A stretch of DNA of 64,000 nucleotides from Paenibacillus sp. BSR1-1 (GCF_030403775.1 NZ_JAQMWQ010000001.1:434001-498000), one strand, 5' to 3'. Shown: positions 17,023 through 25,992, counted from the first letter of the stretch. The notes: generated from the letters alone by a model not told the origin. Numbers and translations: made by a program.

Positions 17023-17793
17023 TTATGACCAAACCTCTTCGAGAATTTCTCTAAATAATTCATCGAGCATTGGTGTGATGTCTTCCTTCGATACAGATAA
17101 TGTTTTCGTATAAACCTCTATGCGATTGATTTCTTTTTCGATAAATTCATTAATAGCCGCAACTTTTGGTTCAAGATTTAGCTCGTCACCTTTTATTTTC
17201 CGCATTAATAATGTATTGATTTCGTCTTTCAACTGGCCTTCTTTAAGAAGGTCTTTAACCAATTCCTGAAATTCATTTGGGGGCACTGTATTATATTTTT
17301 CAATCCATTTACACGCTAAAATGGGCCGTAATACATAAAAGTATTTCTTTATTTTGACGTGTTCAACTTGAAGATAATCCCGGTAATTTCCCTTTGCCAT
17401 ATTTAAATAATGATGAAGAGCAGATTGCGGTAAAAATACTTGGTTTTGAATAGTCCTCATTTTTTCCACTAATGAAAAAGCTTGATAATAAACAATTCCA
17501 GAATGCAGCCATTCCATAAGCGGCGGGTTGGACTTTTTAAATAGTCTTAAAGCTTTTCGAATTTCCCAGCCATTAATATCAAGAAGTTCATTAATTGGAA
17601 GCTCAATCACATCTCGCTTTTGGTCAATCGACAAATACCATTCTTTTTTATGGACATAAATAAACCTGACATCGTAGTCACTGTCCTTAGAAGGAAATCC
17701 CCATGCCCGACTCCCGGATTCAACCGCATAACAAATTTTCACATTATACTGATTTTCGATTCTATTAATTTCTTCAAGAATCCTCTCTCTCAA
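17023..17793 (-). CDS. RlaP-type predicted nucleotidyltransferase
   Basis: 256 residues. The N-terminal polymerase-beta-like nucleotidyltransferase motif is ESGSRAWGFPSKDSDYDVRFIYV, with the metal-binding DYD pair. The following all-helical part with NPPLMEWLHSGIVY and MAKGNYRDYL is typical of the PF10127/RlaP family, found in RNA repair contexts and phage. Here it is not beside a ligase. It starts one base after the pabC stop codon and is probably the last gene of the pabBAC operon, taking the place that folP (sul) has in B. subtilis. The target is unknown. Confidence 0.8.
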   Translation of the reverse strand: MRERILEEINRIENQYNVKICYAVESGSRAWGFPSKDSDYDVRFIYVHKKEWYLSIDQKRDVIELPINELLDINGWEIRKALRLFKKSNPPLMEWLHSGIVYYQAFSLVEKMRTIQNQVFLPQSALHHYLNMAKGNYRDYLQVEHVKIKKYFYVLRPILACKWIEKYNTVPPNEFQELVKDLLKEGQLKDEINTLLMRKIKGDELNLEPKVAAINEFIEKEINRIEVYTKTLSVSKEDITPMLDELFREILEEVWS

Positions 17794-17794
17794 A

Positions 17795-18661
17795 TTAATC
17801 TCTCCTTAAACCATTCCTTGTCCATAGACTTTGACAAAATTTGCGATAGTCCTGATGGAATCGTTGTACCCAATGTCCCTTCTTCCCAGGTAATTTTTGG
17901 CCTGCAAAAGAGGAAATAGGGACTATTTCTTGAATGGAATTGGTTACAAACATCTCGTCGGCATCAAGTGCTTGTTCTAAAGTATAAAGGCCTTCTTTTA
18001 CACACAGGCCAATCCTCCCTGCTAGCTCCATTACAAATTGACGTGTTATGCCATTTAAAATACCAGTGCATAAGGCTGGGGTGTAGAGTTCCTTGTCTTT
18101 AATCCAAAAAATATTGGAGACAATCCCCTCCGCTAAATGTCCATCCGCTGTTAAAAAGATTCCTTCTTGCTCGAGGGAAGGCCCAATCTCTCTTTTTGCA
18201 AGCAAATTATTCATAAAATGATGGGATTTAAGACGCGCTTCCCCCTCGGGTGTGTTCCGTTTCAGCTTTAAAAGGGTTGCCCTTTTTTCGAATAATTCTC
18301 CAGCGGGTGGCAGCTCTTTTGGAAAAATAATAAGGTTTGGCTCCAAGAAAGGTTTTGTCTGCAGCCCAATATCCCCGGAACCTGCTGAAACATTTAAGCG
18401 GATATAAGCGTTTGTAAAATTATTTTTTTCTAGTAAGGCCTGCAGAATATTATTTGTTTCCTCTCGATAAAAGCGATAGTTAATATTAAGTATATTTAAT
18501 CCATGATTAATCCGCTCTATATGATCGTCTAAAAGAAATGGATGCCCCTCATAGACACGAAATGTTTCAAAGAGGCCAAGCCCATATAAGAAACCATGAT
18601 CGAAGGGTGATATCATTGCAGCTTCTTTTTCAACCATTTGACCGTTTAAATAAATAAACAT
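17795..18661 (-). CDS. pabC: Aminodeoxychorismate lyase PabC
   Basis: 288 residues from the ATG at 18661. That ATG comes one base after the pabA stop codon (TAATATG) without a clear ribosome site, so translation is probably coupled to pabA. A longer ORF to 18724 would run through the end of pabA. Fold type IV PLP features: MFIYLNGQMVEKEAAMISPFDHGFLYGLGLFETFR start, the Lys-bearing EARLKSHHFMNNLLAKRE and TNSIQEIVPI. It releases pyruvate from aminodeoxychorismate to give p-aminobenzoate for folate. A D-amino acid or branched-chain aminotransferase is unlikely given the neighbours. Confidence 0.9.
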   Translation of the reverse strand: MFIYLNGQMVEKEAAMISPFDHGFLYGLGLFETFRVYEGHPFLLDDHIERINHGLNILNINYRFYREETNNILQALLEKNNFTNAYIRLNVSAGSGDIGLQTKPFLEPNLIIFPKELPPAGELFEKRATLLKLKRNTPEGEARLKSHHFMNNLLAKREIGPSLEQEGIFLTADGHLAEGIVSNIFWIKDKELYTPALCTGILNGITRQFVMELAGRIGLCVKEGLYTLEQALDADEMFVTNSIQEIVPISSFAGQKLPGKKGHWVQRFHQDYRKFCQSLWTRNGLRRD

Positions 18662-18662
18662 A

Positions 18663-19250
18663 TTAATTGACCAATGAAACTTTTCGATAATGTTGAACGA
18701 AATTGCGCAATAATTCTTTTCCACAAGTAGTCATGATTGATTCCGGGTGGAACTGTACCCCTTCTATCGGAAGCTCTTTATGTCGAATAGCCATAATTTC
18801 CCCTTCCGTTGTCCAGGCTGAGATCTCAAAGCATTCAGGCAATGTTTCTCTTTTGACGATTAAGGAGTGATATCTTGTTGCGGGGAAAGGATTGGGCAGC
18901 CCTTGAAAAATGGTTTTTCCGTCATGATACATTTCGGAGGTTTTACCATGCATAAGCCGTTCTGCTTGAACAACTTCCCCATTAAAGGCTTGAGCAATGG
19001 CTTGATGCCCAAGACAAACACCGAAAATAGGAGTACGTCCTGAAAATGCGTGAATTGCCTCCAAACTAATTCCGGCTTCATTTGGACTGCATGGCCCAGG
19101 TGAAACCATTAAAAATCCTGGCTTTAATTCAGCAATTTCATTAATCGTGGTTTGATCATTTCGTTTCACGACTAATTCTTCTCCAAGCTCTCCCAAGTAT
19201 TGAACTAAATTAAAGGTAAAAGAATCATAATTATCAATCATAAAAATCAT
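18663..19250 (-). CDS. pabA: Aminodeoxychorismate/anthranilate synthase glutaminase subunit PabA
   Basis: 195 residues. Class I glutamine amidotransferase: [14 protein letters not shown] at the start, [13 protein letters not shown], catalytic Cys79 in GVCLGHQ and the His-Glu of FHPESI. It delivers ammonia to PabB. In Bacillus the same subunit also serves anthranilate synthase TrpE, which matters here because trpB is found alone elsewhere in the window. The start lies six bases after the pabB stop codon, with AAGGGTGA inside the pabB end as ribosome site. Middle gene of the pabBAC operon. Confidence 0.93.
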   Translation of the reverse strand: MIFMIDNYDSFTFNLVQYLGELGEELVVKRNDQTTINEIAELKPGFLMVSPGPCSPNEAGISLEAIHAFSGRTPIFGVCLGHQAIAQAFNGEVVQAERLMHGKTSEMYHDGKTIFQGLPNPFPATRYHSLIVKRETLPECFEISAWTTEGEIMAIRHKELPIEGVQFHPESIMTTCGKELLRNFVQHYRKVSLVN

Positions 19251-19256
19251 TGCTGC

Positions 19257-20684
19257 TCACCCTTCTGCCATTTCTTTTGCTTTCCATAGCGCTGCTGCTT
19301 TCTTCAGTGATTCTTTATATTCATGCTTTGGATTGGAATCAATCACGATGCCTGCACCAGCTTGAACATGTGCCATACCATCCTTTACAAGCATCGTTCG
19401 AATAATAATGTTTAATTCTAAATCGCCGCTAAAATCTATCCAGCCAAGAGAACCGGTATAAATACCCCTTCGAACAGGCTCAAGCTCTTCTATTATTTCC
19501 ATCGTTCTTACTTTAGGTGCACCTGTTATCGTTCCGCCAGGAAATACAGCGTCAATGATATCAAAACTTGTTTTATCATCCGCTAATTCTCCTCTTACAT
19601 TTGATACGATGTGCATTACATGGGAGTATTTTTCGATCACCATAAATTCATTTACTTCGACAGTTCCGTATTTACATACTCGCCCAAGGTCATTGCGTTC
19701 AAGGTCGACAAGCATCACATGTTCTGCTCGTTCCTTGTCATTCTCGATTAATTCATTGGCAAGTTTGATATCCTCTTCATGGTCCTTCCCTCTCGAACGG
19801 GTACCGGCAATCGGCCGAGTGCTAACTTCAGTTCCACTCTTTTTCACTAAAAGCTCTGGCGATCCACTAACGAGCTGAAAGTCTGGTGTATGAAAATACC
19901 CCATATATGGTGATGGGTTTAAAGACCTTAATTGTTGGTAAACATCAATCGCATCTACTTGCAGCGGTTTGGATTGGCGCACTGCGAGATTGACCTGGAA
20001 AACATCCCCTTTTGCGATATATTGCTGAATCTGTTTGACAGCTCCTTTAAATTCATCCTCCGTCATTGAAACCTCTAAGTTATTGTTGTCAATCTCCCTG
20101 TCACCTGAAAGCGGAGCCGCAGAAGGTTCCTGGAGCCATTGCCTTTCCCAAACAGAAAGCTTCTCCTCGATATTCCGATCATTCTCAGCCAAAAATAATA
20201 ACCATAAAGCATCATTCTCGTGATCAAATACAAACCATTCTTTTACGATAAAAAAGAAAATATCAGGTGTTTCTAAATCATCTTTCGCTAATTCTGGAAG
20301 CTTTTCGATATAACGAGCGTAATCATAGCTTATGTATCCGATCGCCCCGCCTAAAAAACTTGGGAAACCCTCTATTTTATCGACGTGATACTTGTCCATC
20401 CATTCCTTTAATAAATAAAGGGGATTTCCTGCAATTGTTTCTGTACCGTTTTCATTTATTATTTCTAGCTGATTATTTTTCCCTTTCATAATTGTTTCAG
20501 GTTCAAAGGCTGCAATACTATAACGCCCTCCACGTCCACTCTCTAATAAAACGTGATATTTATTGTTTTGAGCGATCGTACGAAATTGGCGAAAAAACCT
20601 TGAAGATGAATAAGGAATTTTTTTACTATAAACATGAAGCTGAGGCAAATCATTCACTCCAATCAAATTCTCTTTATTCATCAT
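19257..20684 (-). CDS. pabB: Aminodeoxychorismate synthase component I PabB
   Basis: 475 residues. Chorismate-binding enzyme signatures in the C-terminal half: PIAGTRSRGKDHEED, ERAEHVMLVDLERNDLGRVC, FPGGTITGAPKVRTMEII and the terminal GAGIVIDSNPKHEYKE. The N-terminal half resembles the TrpE-like non-catalytic domain. Because pabA and pabC follow directly, the product is aminodeoxychorismate for folate, not anthranilate. The ribosome site is weak (GATAAAG). First gene of the operon, divergent from the two-component system at 20846. Confidence 0.92.
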   Translation of the reverse strand: MMNKENLIGVNDLPQLHVYSKKIPYSSSRFFRQFRTIAQNNKYHVLLESGRGGRYSIAAFEPETIMKGKNNQLEIINENGTETIAGNPLYLLKEWMDKYHVDKIEGFPSFLGGAIGYISYDYARYIEKLPELAKDDLETPDIFFFIVKEWFVFDHENDALWLLFLAENDRNIEEKLSVWERQWLQEPSAAPLSGDREIDNNNLEVSMTEDEFKGAVKQIQQYIAKGDVFQVNLAVRQSKPLQVDAIDVYQQLRSLNPSPYMGYFHTPDFQLVSGSPELLVKKSGTEVSTRPIAGTRSRGKDHEEDIKLANELIENDKERAEHVMLVDLERNDLGRVCKYGTVEVNEFMVIEKYSHVMHIVSNVRGELADDKTSFDIIDAVFPGGTITGAPKVRTMEIIEELEPVRRGIYTGSLGWIDFSGDLELNIIIRTMLVKDGMAHVQAGAGIVIDSNPKHEYKESLKKAAALWKAKEMAEG

Positions 20685-20705
20685 ACTTTATCAAAATATA
20701 AACTT

Positions 20706-20757
20706 AAACATTCACTTAAGAATTATTTTGTGAATGTTTTTTTATTTCCCATATAAG
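20706..20757 (+). promoter_or_regulatory. Hairpin and possible promoter before the two-component system
   Basis: AAACATTCAC / GTGAATGTTT (20706-20715 with 20730-20739) followed by T residues looks like a terminator on the plus strand, although no plus-strand gene ends here. TTGTGA (20728-20733), 18-base spacer and TATAAG (20752-20757) overlap it and could be the promoter of the regulator gene. Confidence 0.4.
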
Positions 20758-20845
20758 AAGGATAAATTAGTGCTTCTGTGGAAAAAAAGGTAATAAAATG
20801 AAGAATTAGAATTATTCGAATTTTAGGACTTAGGGGGGCCTTTTC

Positions 20846-21550
20846 ATGAACAAAGAATCAATATTGGTTGTTGAGGATGAAGAAAAAATCGCCAGGCTGC
20901 TTGAGCTTGAACTTGAGTATGAAGGATATAGCGTTACGAAGGTGATGGATGGTCTGGAGGCATTTGAGGCATATAGAACAGGAAAATGGGATTTAGTTTT
21001 ATTAGATGTCATGCTACCTAGTTTAAGTGGAATTGAACTGCTCCGCCGGATTCGAATTAATGATAAACAAACTCCTGTTTTGTTATTAACGGCAAAAGGG
21101 TCTGTAGAGGATAAAGTCTCAGGTCTTGATTACGGTGCAAATGACTATATAACTAAGCCCTTTCAAATTGAAGAAGTTCTTGCCCGAATTCGTGCTGCCC
21201 TAAGAGTCAAAATAATTAAGGAAGTTGAACAAAATACAATAGACACCGATGTCTTAACTTTCGCTGATTTAAAAGTTAATCAAAAAACGCGTGAAGTTTT
21301 ACGTGGACAGTATACCATTGATTTAACTCCTAGGGAGTTTGATTTGCTCGTTTATTTACTTATTAATAAACGTCAGGTATTAAACAGGGACCAAATTTTA
21401 GAAGCTGTATGGGGTTATGACTTTATGGGAGATACAAATGTTGTAGATGTGTATATTCGTTACGTAAGGAAGAAAATAGACCTTCCAAATATGCCAGCTT
21501 TAATTCATACTGTCCGCGGGGTTGGTTATGTATTGAAGGAAGCCAAATGA
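20846..21550 (+). CDS. OmpR-family response regulator
   Basis: 234 residues. Receiver domain at 1-118 with acidic pair Glu10-Asp11, phosphoacceptor Asp54 (LVLLDVMLP), Thr82 in LLTAKG and Lys in TKPF. Winged-helix DNA-binding domain at about 130-232 (LTPREFDLLVYLLINKRQVLNRDQILEAVWG). The start follows a GGGGGG-rich ribosome site. The gene overlaps the kinase by four bases (ATGA). The downstream PepSY and repeat-protein genes are likely targets or partners; resemblance to CssR/ArlR-type systems is general only. Confidence 0.9.
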   Translation: MNKESILVVEDEEKIARLLELELEYEGYSVTKVMDGLEAFEAYRTGKWDLVLLDVMLPSLSGIELLRRIRINDKQTPVLLLTAKGSVEDKVSGLDYGANDYITKPFQIEEVLARIRAALRVKIIKEVEQNTIDTDVLTFADLKVNQKTREVLRGQYTIDLTPREFDLLVYLLINKRQVLNRDQILEAVWGYDFMGDTNVVDVYIRYVRKKIDLPNMPALIHTVRGVGYVLKEAK

Positions 21551-22935
21551 AGCTGAGTAGTAAAATCAATTTGTCAACGGCTGTCTTGTTCGCCTTCCTC
21601 TTAATTGTCATGAATTTTTCAGTGTATATTTCTTTTAGCAAATTACTTCTCGGTAGTGAGATAGACACTGCTAATAGGGAATTAAAAAAAACAGCAGATG
21701 CCATCGGGCAGTCACTTGGCACTGTTCCCGATTTGGATTTGCTACGCTCTTATGTTCCTATCGACGGAATGATCAGGTTTGTACCAAAAGATAACCAACG
21801 AATCATTTCAGTGACAAGTTCAACAGAAAATAAACTTAAAGAAAGAATTACGAAATTTTCCAAAACGGAAATCAGTCAATTCATTGAATATCAAAATCAA
21901 TCCTATATATTTGAATCGATGCCAATCATAATGTCTGACGGTAATGAAGGGAACCTTCAAATTATAAAAAGCATAAAAACAACCACAAATAATTTAAAAA
22001 TACTACGACTTGTTCTCATCTTGGTTACCTTCCTTGCATTGGTTCCAGTGATTGTCTCCAGCAGGATTTTAAGCAAGCTGATTACTAGGCCGGTGACCAC
22101 GATGATCAAGACGATGACCGAAATTAGGCAGAGCGGCCGCTTCAAACGGCTAATACTCGAGGAAAAATCAAAGGATGAACTTTATCAAATGGGCAAGACC
22201 TTTAACCACATGATTGATTTGCTTGAAACCAATTATGAAAAACAAAAGATGTTTGTCTCAAATGCTTCCCATGAATTTAAAACCCCTTTAACCATCATTG
22301 AGAGCTATTCCAGCCTATTAAAACGAAGAGGTTTGGCTGATCCCCAAATTTTTAACGAATCAATTGAAGCTATTCATTCAGAAGCTATCCGGATGAAAGA
22401 CATGACCGAACAGCTATTATTGCTTGCAAAACATCACGAACAATGGAACATTCATAAGACAGAGATAAATCTAACAAGTTTTTTAAAACAATCATTAATT
22501 ACTTTCCGGAATGCTTACAACATTGACATTCACTATACCGATGAAAATGACAGCGAGCCACCATTAACTGTACTTACTGATGAAAAAAAATTAAAGCAGC
22601 TTTTATTTATCTTCCTTGATAATGCTCGAAAATATAGTGATGACACGATAAATGTTGCTTTAGGAATTATGGATGGTGAAGTATATATCAAGATAATGGA
22701 TCGCGGTATAGGGATGAGCACTGAAGATCTGACAAAGGTTTTTGATCGCTTTTACCGAGTCGATAAGGCCAGAAATAGAAAAAAAGGGGGGGCTGGCCTT
22801 GGACTCTCTTTAGCAAAGGAAATCGCAGACGCCATTGATGTTAGGCTTCAGCTTGAAAGCAAAGAAGGAGTCGGAACCACCGCTGCTCTTTTTCTAAAGA
22901 AGAAAAAAAATACTCATTTTCTCAGCATTTTCTAA
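21547..22935 (+). CDS. Sensor histidine kinase
   Basis: 462 residues. Membrane segments at about 10-32 and 152-173 enclose an extracellular sensor of about 120 residues. Then a HAMP domain (RILSKLITRPVTTMIKTM), a HisKA domain with His242 in NASHEFKTPLTIIESY, and an ATPase domain with N box FLDNARKYSDD, MDRGIGM and GGAGLGLSLAK. The sensor has no recognisable known fold, so the signal is unknown. Translated with its regulator through a four-base overlap. PepSY and a His/Asp-rich secreted protein follow, which hints at an envelope or metal signal. Confidence 0.92.
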   Translation: MKLSSKINLSTAVLFAFLLIVMNFSVYISFSKLLLGSEIDTANRELKKTADAIGQSLGTVPDLDLLRSYVPIDGMIRFVPKDNQRIISVTSSTENKLKERITKFSKTEISQFIEYQNQSYIFESMPIIMSDGNEGNLQIIKSIKTTTNNLKILRLVLILVTFLALVPVIVSSRILSKLITRPVTTMIKTMTEIRQSGRFKRLILEEKSKDELYQMGKTFNHMIDLLETNYEKQKMFVSNASHEFKTPLTIIESYSSLLKRRGLADPQIFNESIEAIHSEAIRMKDMTEQLLLLAKHHEQWNIHKTEINLTSFLKQSLITFRNAYNIDIHYTDENDSEPPLTVLTDEKKLKQLLFIFLDNARKYSDDTINVALGIMDGEVYIKIMDRGIGMSTEDLTKVFDRFYRVDKARNRKKGGAGLGLSLAKEIADAIDVRLQLESKEGVGTTAALFLKKKKNTHFLSIF

Positions 22936-22982
22936 TTTTCATATAAGAAAATAAGAGTACGCATATGTGGTGAGGTGGAAAA

Positions 22983-23786
22983 ATGAAGAAAAAAGGATGG
23001 AAATGGCTGATTGTTACCGTTATTTTGGCAGGAATTATTTTTATAGGCTGGAATAAGCTTGGACCTTCAAAGGCAAACGCTGAAATTCTTTCAGAAAAGG
23101 AAGCACAATTACTCGTTGAAAACCGATACCAGGGAAAGGTCACACAAATTAAACTGGCAGGCAAACAATATCATATAAAATTAGAAAAACAAGAACTTCT
23201 ATATCAGATCAAGATAGATGCGACAAGCGGTAAAATATTATCTTTACAGAAATTAGATAACAAAACAATACTCCCTGATGAGCCTACTTCGACAGGTTTA
23301 TCGGAAGAAAAAATAAAAGCCATTATTTTATCAGAGGCAAATGGAACAATTGTGTCTTTAGAAAAGTTGGAAAGCAATGGAAGTCCTATATACAAGGCTG
23401 TTGTCACTACAGAAAACAAACAGACAACGATTACTGTAAATGCTGTAACAGGTTCAATCCTTTCAACCGAATCAATCAATATTCATGAACCGCCAAGGAG
23501 TTTAACTGAGGCAGAGGCCGGGCAGATTGCCATTAAACAAGTGAAGGGAATTGTGGATCATATTTGGCTTGAAACAAAAGGAAGTTTTACCTATTACCTG
23601 ATAAAAGTAAAATCACCATCCGGTCAGGAGGCTATTGTGCAGGTACACTGCATAACCGGCAAGGTGCTTTCAGTAACATGGGATGACCGTAAAAAAGAGG
23701 ATGATGACAATAAGGTAGATAGAAAAGCTGATGATGATCAAAAAATTGACGATAAGAAAAAAGATGATAAAAATGATGATCACTGA
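22983..23786 (+). CDS. PepSY-domain protein with acidic/basic C-terminal tail
   Basis: 267 residues. An N-terminal membrane anchor (WLIVTVILAGIIFIGW) is followed by three PepSY-like repeats: about 35-90 (EKEAQLLVENRYQGKVTQIKL), 105-165 (EEKIKAIILSEANGTIVSLEK) and 170-225 (EAEAGQIAIKQVKGIVDHIW). The last ~35 residues are almost only Asp, Lys and a few Asn/Gln (DDDNKVDRKADDDQKIDDKK). PepSY domains are found in protease inhibitors and sensors on the outer face. The gene is 47 bases after the kinase, so it is probably co-transcribed; GAGGTGG precedes the ATG. Confidence 0.85.
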   Translation: MKKKGWKWLIVTVILAGIIFIGWNKLGPSKANAEILSEKEAQLLVENRYQGKVTQIKLAGKQYHIKLEKQELLYQIKIDATSGKILSLQKLDNKTILPDEPTSTGLSEEKIKAIILSEANGTIVSLEKLESNGSPIYKAVVTTENKQTTITVNAVTGSILSTESINIHEPPRSLTEAEAGQIAIKQVKGIVDHIWLETKGSFTYYLIKVKSPSGQEAIVQVHCITGKVLSVTWDDRKKEDDDNKVDRKADDDQKIDDKKKDDKNDDH

Positions 23787-23903
23787 TACGCCCACTAGCG
23801 AAACAATAACTTTCTCATTACTTTCTAATGTTTCTCTTTCCTATTCTCTAATCTTCGCTGGATATTCTATAAATGTAAAAACAAATATGAAGGAGGAATT
23901 TCA

Positions 23904-24416
23904 ATGAAAAAGAAGATTATTGTTGGGGCAGTATCTGGGTTATTAATTTTGGGTGGTGCGGCATTTGCAAGCGCATCAAAAAATGATACTCGGGTTGATG
24001 ATTCGAATCATCTGGATGACAGTAAGAGTAATGTCAACACAAGGGTAAATGGGCAAAAGGTAGAAATCGAAACAGAGCATGGCAAGACATATATTAAGGT
24101 AAAGTCCGATGATAGAAATGGCTCACAGTCTGCCAATAATAGCGTAAATGATGACAATAAAACAAATGATGGAGCACATCAAAACAGACATAGCGGCGAT
24201 GACGATAACAAAACCGTTGACAGCGCACATCAAAATCAACACAGCGGCGATGATGACCAAAGAACCGACGATGGGAAGCATCAAAACAGACACAGCGGGG
24301 ATGACGATAACAAAACAGACGATGGCGCACATCAAAATCGACACAGCGGCAATGATGACCAAAAATCCGATGATGGTGAACATCAGAACAGACATAGCGG
24401 GGATGATGATAACTAA
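23904..24416 (+). CDS. Secreted protein with five 17-residue His/Asp/Asn repeats
   Basis: 170 residues. A signal peptide (IIVGAVSGLLILGGAAFASAS) is cut near residue 25. Residues ~83-167 are five tandem 17-residue repeats with consensus DDNKTDDGAHQNRHSGD, then a final DDN. Two His per repeat among many Asp suggest metal or polycation binding, but this is inference. The residues in between (~25-80) form a polar segment with KVEIETEHGKTYIKVKSDD. It has its own ribosome site (GAAGGAGG) 117 bases after the PepSY gene and ends before a strong terminator. I do not recognise a family. Confidence 0.75.
   Translation: MKKKIIVGAVSGLLILGGAAFASASKNDTRVDDSNHLDDSKSNVNTRVNGQKVEIETEHGKTYIKVKSDDRNGSQSANNSVNDDNKTNDGAHQNRHSGDDDNKTVDSAHQNQHSGDDDQRTDDGKHQNRHSGDDDNKTDDGAHQNRHSGNDDQKSDDGEHQNRHSGDDDN
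24150..24404 (+). repeat. Five in-frame 51-bp tandem repeats
   Basis: Exactly five 51-base units coding for the 17-residue repeats of the secreted protein. Units share the CATCAAAACAGACA(T/C)AGCGG core; units differ by scattered base changes, more than half silent or conservative. Confidence 0.85.
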
Positions 24417-24431
24417 TTTCATTTAAAGGCA

Positions 24432-24463
24432 AAGAAGTCCTATCCAAACGGATAGGGCTTCTT
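24432..24463 (+). terminator. Terminator after the repeat-protein gene
   Basis: AAGAAGTCCTATCC / GGATAGGGCTTCTT with loop AAAC and a T-run. Confidence 0.88.
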
Positions 24464-24515
24464 TTTTGGCTTTAAGATTTTTTAGGTAATGCTATAATAG
24501 TATTTATTCAACTTA

Positions 24516-24542
24516 TCGATTAATTCTATAGAAACCAATCGA
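24516..24542. promoter_or_regulatory. Inverted repeat before the LysR gene
   Basis: TCGATT (24516-24521) and AATCGA (24537-24542) flank 15 bases, 26 bases before the start. A -10-like TATAAT lies just upstream near 24493. It may be the autoregulatory site of the LysR protein. Confidence 0.45.
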
Positions 24543-24567
24543 CTTTTCAAATAGGTGGCGTATAGGC

Positions 24568-25452
24568 ATGGATTTGCATCAGTTATATGTTTTTACTAAG
24601 GTTGTGGAGCATAAAAGCTTCTCAAAAGCAGCTGAGGATATTTTTTTAAGCCAATCAACCGTAAGCTCTCATATTCATTCATTAGAAAAAACACTGAATG
24701 TTAATCTTTTTGACCGTGTCGGAAGGGAAATTGTCCTTACTCCCCATGGCGAACGTTTGTACCAGTGGGCATTAAAAATTTTATTCTTAAAAGAGCAAGC
24801 TTTGCTGGACTTAAATCAAGGAATGACAGAGTTACGGGGAATGATCCGCATGTCAGCCAGTTCTGTCCCAGGGCAATATCTTGTACCTAAGATGGTGAAG
24901 CGATTTAGAGAGAAATTTCCTAATGCAACATTTCGAATTAATCAATCCTCATCCAAATTTGTTGCTGAACAAGTACTTAATGGTTCTGTCGATGTTGGGA
25001 TATTAGGTGAAAAATATGAAAATGATAAGCTCCATTTTATTCCGTTATTAAAAGAAAAATTAGTCCTTGTAACTTCAAATCAAGTGCAAATAATGGAAAG
25101 GATGACCATAAAGACCATCACTAAGTATCCCTTTATTATGAGGAATTCCGCTTCAGGGACCAACGCAGCGATAGAAAGAGTTCTAAAGAGGAATAAAATT
25201 CAAAAGGAAGACATGAATATAATAGCTTTTACTGACAGTGTCCAGAGTATTATCCAATTTGTGATGCAGGACATTGGGATATCGATTATTTCAGAAGTCG
25301 CTGCCAGGGAATATGCAAAGCATAATTCCATTAAAATATATGAACTTGATGATTTCACGGAAGAAAGGTTTTTCTATCTTGTCTATAATCAAAATAGAAC
25401 CCTTTCAATGATTTCCAAATTATTCATTGATGAAGCAGCGAAATTAATTTAA
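24568..25452 (+). CDS. LysR-family transcriptional regulator
   Basis: 294 residues. The N-terminal helix-turn-helix is classical: MDLHQLYVFTKVVEHKSFSKAAEDIFLSQSTVSSHIHSLEKTLNVNLFDR. The effector domain starts at about residue 90 (RMSASSVPGQYLVPKMVKRFREKFP). The SSVPGQYLVP and DVGILGEK stretches resemble CysL-like regulators and the type often labelled selenium-metabolism-associated, but the target cannot be told from here. It is a single gene without a divergent partner, so its regulon is probably elsewhere. Confidence 0.85.
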   Translation: MDLHQLYVFTKVVEHKSFSKAAEDIFLSQSTVSSHIHSLEKTLNVNLFDRVGREIVLTPHGERLYQWALKILFLKEQALLDLNQGMTELRGMIRMSASSVPGQYLVPKMVKRFREKFPNATFRINQSSSKFVAEQVLNGSVDVGILGEKYENDKLHFIPLLKEKLVLVTSNQVQIMERMTIKTITKYPFIMRNSASGTNAAIERVLKRNKIQKEDMNIIAFTDSVQSIIQFVMQDIGISIISEVAAREYAKHNSIKIYELDDFTEERFFYLVYNQNRTLSMISKLFIDEAAKLI

Positions 25453-25453
25453 A

Positions 25454-25505
25454 GACTATGTTAAATTGGGTTGTTGATTTGCGCTCCAATCATCTTTGTT
25501 TCAAT
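25454..25505. repeat. Decayed copy of the dispersed repeat
   Basis: GACTATGTTAAATTGG then GTTGATTTGCGCTCCAATCA, then degenerate sequence. It matches the left end and the middle palindrome of the deleted copies; the right end is mostly lost. Confidence 0.6.
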
Positions 25506-25543
25506 ATTACGTATAACTTTTTACAAAACTAATAAAAAAACAG

Positions 25544-25581
25544 AATGAAGCCCATATCCACATATTGGATAGGGCTTCATT
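25544..25581. terminator. Bidirectional terminator
   Basis: AATGAAGCCC / GGGCTTCATT with inner partial pairing; T-run on both strands. Lies between the LysR gene and the convergent IDEAL gene. Confidence 0.85.
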
Positions 25582-25610
25582 TTTTAGTATTAAATACCTT
25601 TGTCAATGAA

Positions 25611-25805
25611 TTAGGAAATTTTCTTTAGCTCTTCCGTCAACTTTAGGAATAAATCTTTGTTTCCGTCTTGTAATGTTTGGTCGATTTCCTTGCGGAGTTT
25701 TTCTCTCTTAAATTCTTTAATGGAATTGTTTAAAAACATCTCTGCAACAACAGAATCAGTATTTTCTTCCGAATGTTGTGGTGAATTTAGTAATTTCTTT
25801 TCCAT
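25611..25805 (-). CDS. IDEAL-domain small protein
   Basis: 64 residues from the ATG at 25805, with AAGGAG ten bases upstream; the in-frame TTG three codons earlier lies too close to that site. The segment VVAEMFLNNSIKEFKREKLRKEIDQTLQDGNKDLFLKLTEELKKI has the shape of the IDEAL domain (PF08858) found in short Bacillaceae proteins and in ComK-related and YpiB-like proteins. Function is not established. Single gene. Confidence 0.75.
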   Translation of the reverse strand: MEKKLLNSPQHSEENTDSVVAEMFLNNSIKEFKREKLRKEIDQTLQDGNKDLFLKLTEELKKIS

Positions 25806-25992
25806 GGAAATCAACTCCTTGAGCTTTTTTTTATTATACTAGAAGTTTTCTAAAAATTCAAACACTTTATTTCAAAAAATACAAAAAAGTTGAAAATCTT
25901 AATTATGGTTGCCAAAAATTTTATTGGTGTAAGGTTGAAAAATTGGGGAAAATTAATTTCAACTATTTATTTAGAATGGGAGGAAGAAATTG

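Noticed and set aside
24150..24404. Regular repeats that might be taken for a CRISPR array
   Set aside because: They are contiguous, in frame, without unique spacers, and code for protein repeats; no cas genes are present.
24094..24447. Minus-strand ORFs opposite the repeat protein
   Set aside because: Open only because of the tandem repeat; odd composition and no ribosome site.
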